A DNA stretch of 64,000 nucleotides from Thiotrichaceae bacterium (lineage in GTDB: Bacteria > Pseudomonadota > Gammaproteobacteria > Eutrophobiales > Eutrophobiaceae): NCBI GenBank assembly GCA_012960105.1, contig DUBV01000039.1:27991-91990 (forward strand), given 5' to 3'. Shown piece by piece: positions 62,366 to 64,000 of this stretch. Position 1 is the first letter of the stretch, and the number at the start of each line of letters is the position of its first letter. Position numbers and translations under genes: made by a program. Under the pieces are notes generated by a model, which saw only the letters and a program-made list of their open reading frames with translations, ran no database searches and was not told the origin of the DNA.

Positions 62366-62634
62366 GGTGGTTCCTGAATCGTATTAATAGGTCTTAAAAG
62401 GTCGCGTACTATAAGGCTTAGCGGCAATTTCGTCCATAACATAAATAGGTGATGACTAGATTCAAGATTCGGGAAAATGCAGCTTAGACTATTAGAGGGA
62501 TATTAATAAAACCAACTATATATAGTGGTTTATACCTATATATATACAATATATAGATATTTTGTCGCTAAATGCGTATTTTAAAGACCCAACAAACATC
62601 GTTCATACGAACGTGAGTCTGGGGAGACAATCTG

Positions 62635-63204
62635 TTGGTTTTTTGGGATAGAGAGAGAAGTTTAGCCAAGGCGGGCGTAATGCTCGTAATTTCTATACTA
62701 TTTAGTCCGTCCAGCTATGCTACTCATGAAGAATCATGTAGCTCGCAATGGTATGTCACTGGGTATTTCACACCGGTCGAAAATGACTACTCGCAAGCAG
62801 ATACCCTCAAAATCAATATTGAAAAGCAGGGTGAAAGTATTCATGCCGCCGCTTTTCTGAAAGAAGTCAGAGTGGAAGGTTGGGGCAAGACAAAAGAAGG
62901 TTGGTATCTCGGTCGTTTTTCAAACAAATGGCATAAAAGTCAGCAGCCACTTAATGCTATGGGCAGACCTTTAACGACAGGTTCTATTGCGACAGATAAG
63001 AATATTATTCCCGCTGGAGCAATGTTGAAAATTCCCAGTTTGCCGAATCATTTAAAACATCAATTATATGTTTCTGATGATGTTGGTAGTGCTATCAAGA
63101 ATACGCATGTTGATATTTATACTGGTGAAGGTTGGCAAGCAGAGTTAACAACCTATGAAATTACCGGTAAGGATCATACCGTTTGTAGATTGTCTTCTAT
63201 CTAA
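62635..63204 (+). CDS. 3D-domain (MltA-like) secreted protein
   Basis: SQWYVTGYFTPVENDY; ATDKNIIPAGAMLKIP; VSDDVGSAIKNTHVDIYTG; start may be ATG 62680. Confidence 0.8.
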   Translation: MVFWDRERSLAKAGVMLVISILFSPSSYATHEESCSSQWYVTGYFTPVENDYSQADTLKINIEKQGESIHAAAFLKEVRVEGWGKTKEGWYLGRFSNKWHKSQQPLNAMGRPLTTGSIATDKNIIPAGAMLKIPSLPNHLKHQLYVSDDVGSAIKNTHVDIYTGEGWQAELTTYEITGKDHTVCRLSSI

Positions 63205-63245
63205 TTTGGTCTATTTAATATCCAACGCCATAAACCTTATTTGGT

Positions 63246-63292
63246 AATCCCTGTAACACTATAGTAATAATTACTATAGTGTTACAGGGATT
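63246..63292. repeat. Perfect 47 bp palindrome (23 bp arms, 1 nt centre)
   Basis: AATCCCTGTAACACTATAGTAAT-A-ATTACTATAGTGTTACAGGGATT. Confidence 0.97.
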
Positions 63293-63355
63293 GCTTTATG
63301 GGAGCAATACTCTTGTAGATTTTTATTCCAACTTATTTAAGTTTAATGAATATAT

Positions 63356-64000
63356 ATGAAAGTCGATAACTTCTACGCTGATTTGCCAGTTACAAAAGAG
63401 TTTTCAAAGATTGCGGATTTATCTAGTTATATTCCTTTACCTGATGATTGGAGCACAGTTATTTCCGATGTAAAGAATTCGACGGTAGCAATAAATAGGG
63501 GGGAATATAAAGCAGTTAATATTACAGGCGTTTCGGTAATTACGTCGGTCTTGAATGTTCTTAGACCTTTATCTGTACCGTATATTTTTGGCGGAGATGG
63601 TTGTTCACTATGCGTTCCAAATCATGTATTGGATGTTGTTCGAGATGCACTTTTTGCAACAAAGGCAATGAGTTTAACGCAATTCGGCTTGGAATTACGC
63701 ATAGGTATCGTGCCGATAAGCGCAATTAGAAAAGCGGGGTTTGATATTCTGGTTGGAAAAAGTCAGGTATCTGAACATTATACGCAAGCGGCTTTTGCTG
63801 GCGCCGGTCTTGAGTATGCAGAAAACCTTATTAAAAATGATGCGAATGAAACTGAATTTAGAATAGAAAGTGCGAATATAGTTCAAGCGGATTATTCAGG
63901 TCTCGAATGTCGTTGGGAAAATATTCCTAGTCAGCATGGCGAAACGATTTCCCTTATCGTTAAAGCAAAGGCAGATAATAAAATACAAGAATACAAAATT
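63356..64000 (+). CDS. DUF3095-like protein, partial (runs off window)
   Basis: Open frame to window end: MKVDNFYADLPVTKEFSKIADLSSYIPLPDDWSTVISDVKNSTVAINRGEYKAVN...YIFGGDGCSLCVP; absent from ORF track because no stop. Confidence 0.82.
   Translation, partial: MKVDNFYADLPVTKEFSKIADLSSYIPLPDDWSTVISDVKNSTVAINRGEYKAVNITGVSVITSVLNVLRPLSVPYIFGGDGCSLCVPNHVLDVVRDALFATKAMSLTQFGLELRIGIVPISAIRKAGFDILVGKSQVSEHYTQAAFAGAGLEYAENLIKNDANETEFRIESANIVQADYSGLECRWENIPSQHGETISLIVKAKADNKIQEYKI

Overview
64 kb chromosomal window from an AT-rich gammaproteobacterium. It begins in the 3' end of a 23S rRNA followed by 5S rRNA and a strong terminator. The rest is mostly ordinary gammaproteobacterial content: a sulfur-assimilation group (TSUP permease, cysB, 4Fe-4S-type cysH, rhodanese), birA-coaX-SPOR, tRNA-Thr, L,D-transpeptidase, ubiA/ubiC/recG/ridA/spoT/rpoZ/gmk/yicC/rph/rdgB/hemW, a transmembrane Ser/Thr kinase, a lipid-A-exporter-like ABC protein, serC, mltC, marC, an ABC-F ATPase and a DUF3095-like gene running off the end. 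I did not find a clear-cut novel defence, mobile or biosynthetic system. The points most worth a second look are: (1) a ~206 bp nested inverted-repeat MITE-like element between rpoZ and spoT; (2) a perfect 47 bp palindrome near 63.25 kb; (3) a decayed second 5S 3' end plus terminator at 3.4 kb; (4) an in-frame duplicated C-terminal fragment of the SPOR gene next to tRNA-Thr; (5) an accessory-looking block (about 46.1-54.9 kb: RND pump plus a tightly packed OMP / FMN-binding-like / histidine kinase / receiver operon) bracketed by truncated genes; (6) a membrane-anchored protein with three Vps62-like W-x-D-x-G-[ST]-G-A repeats; (7) a zinc-finger-less TraR/DksA-like coiled-coil miniprotein behind a near-consensus FNR/Anr box. 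All family assignments come from motif recognition, not from database searches.
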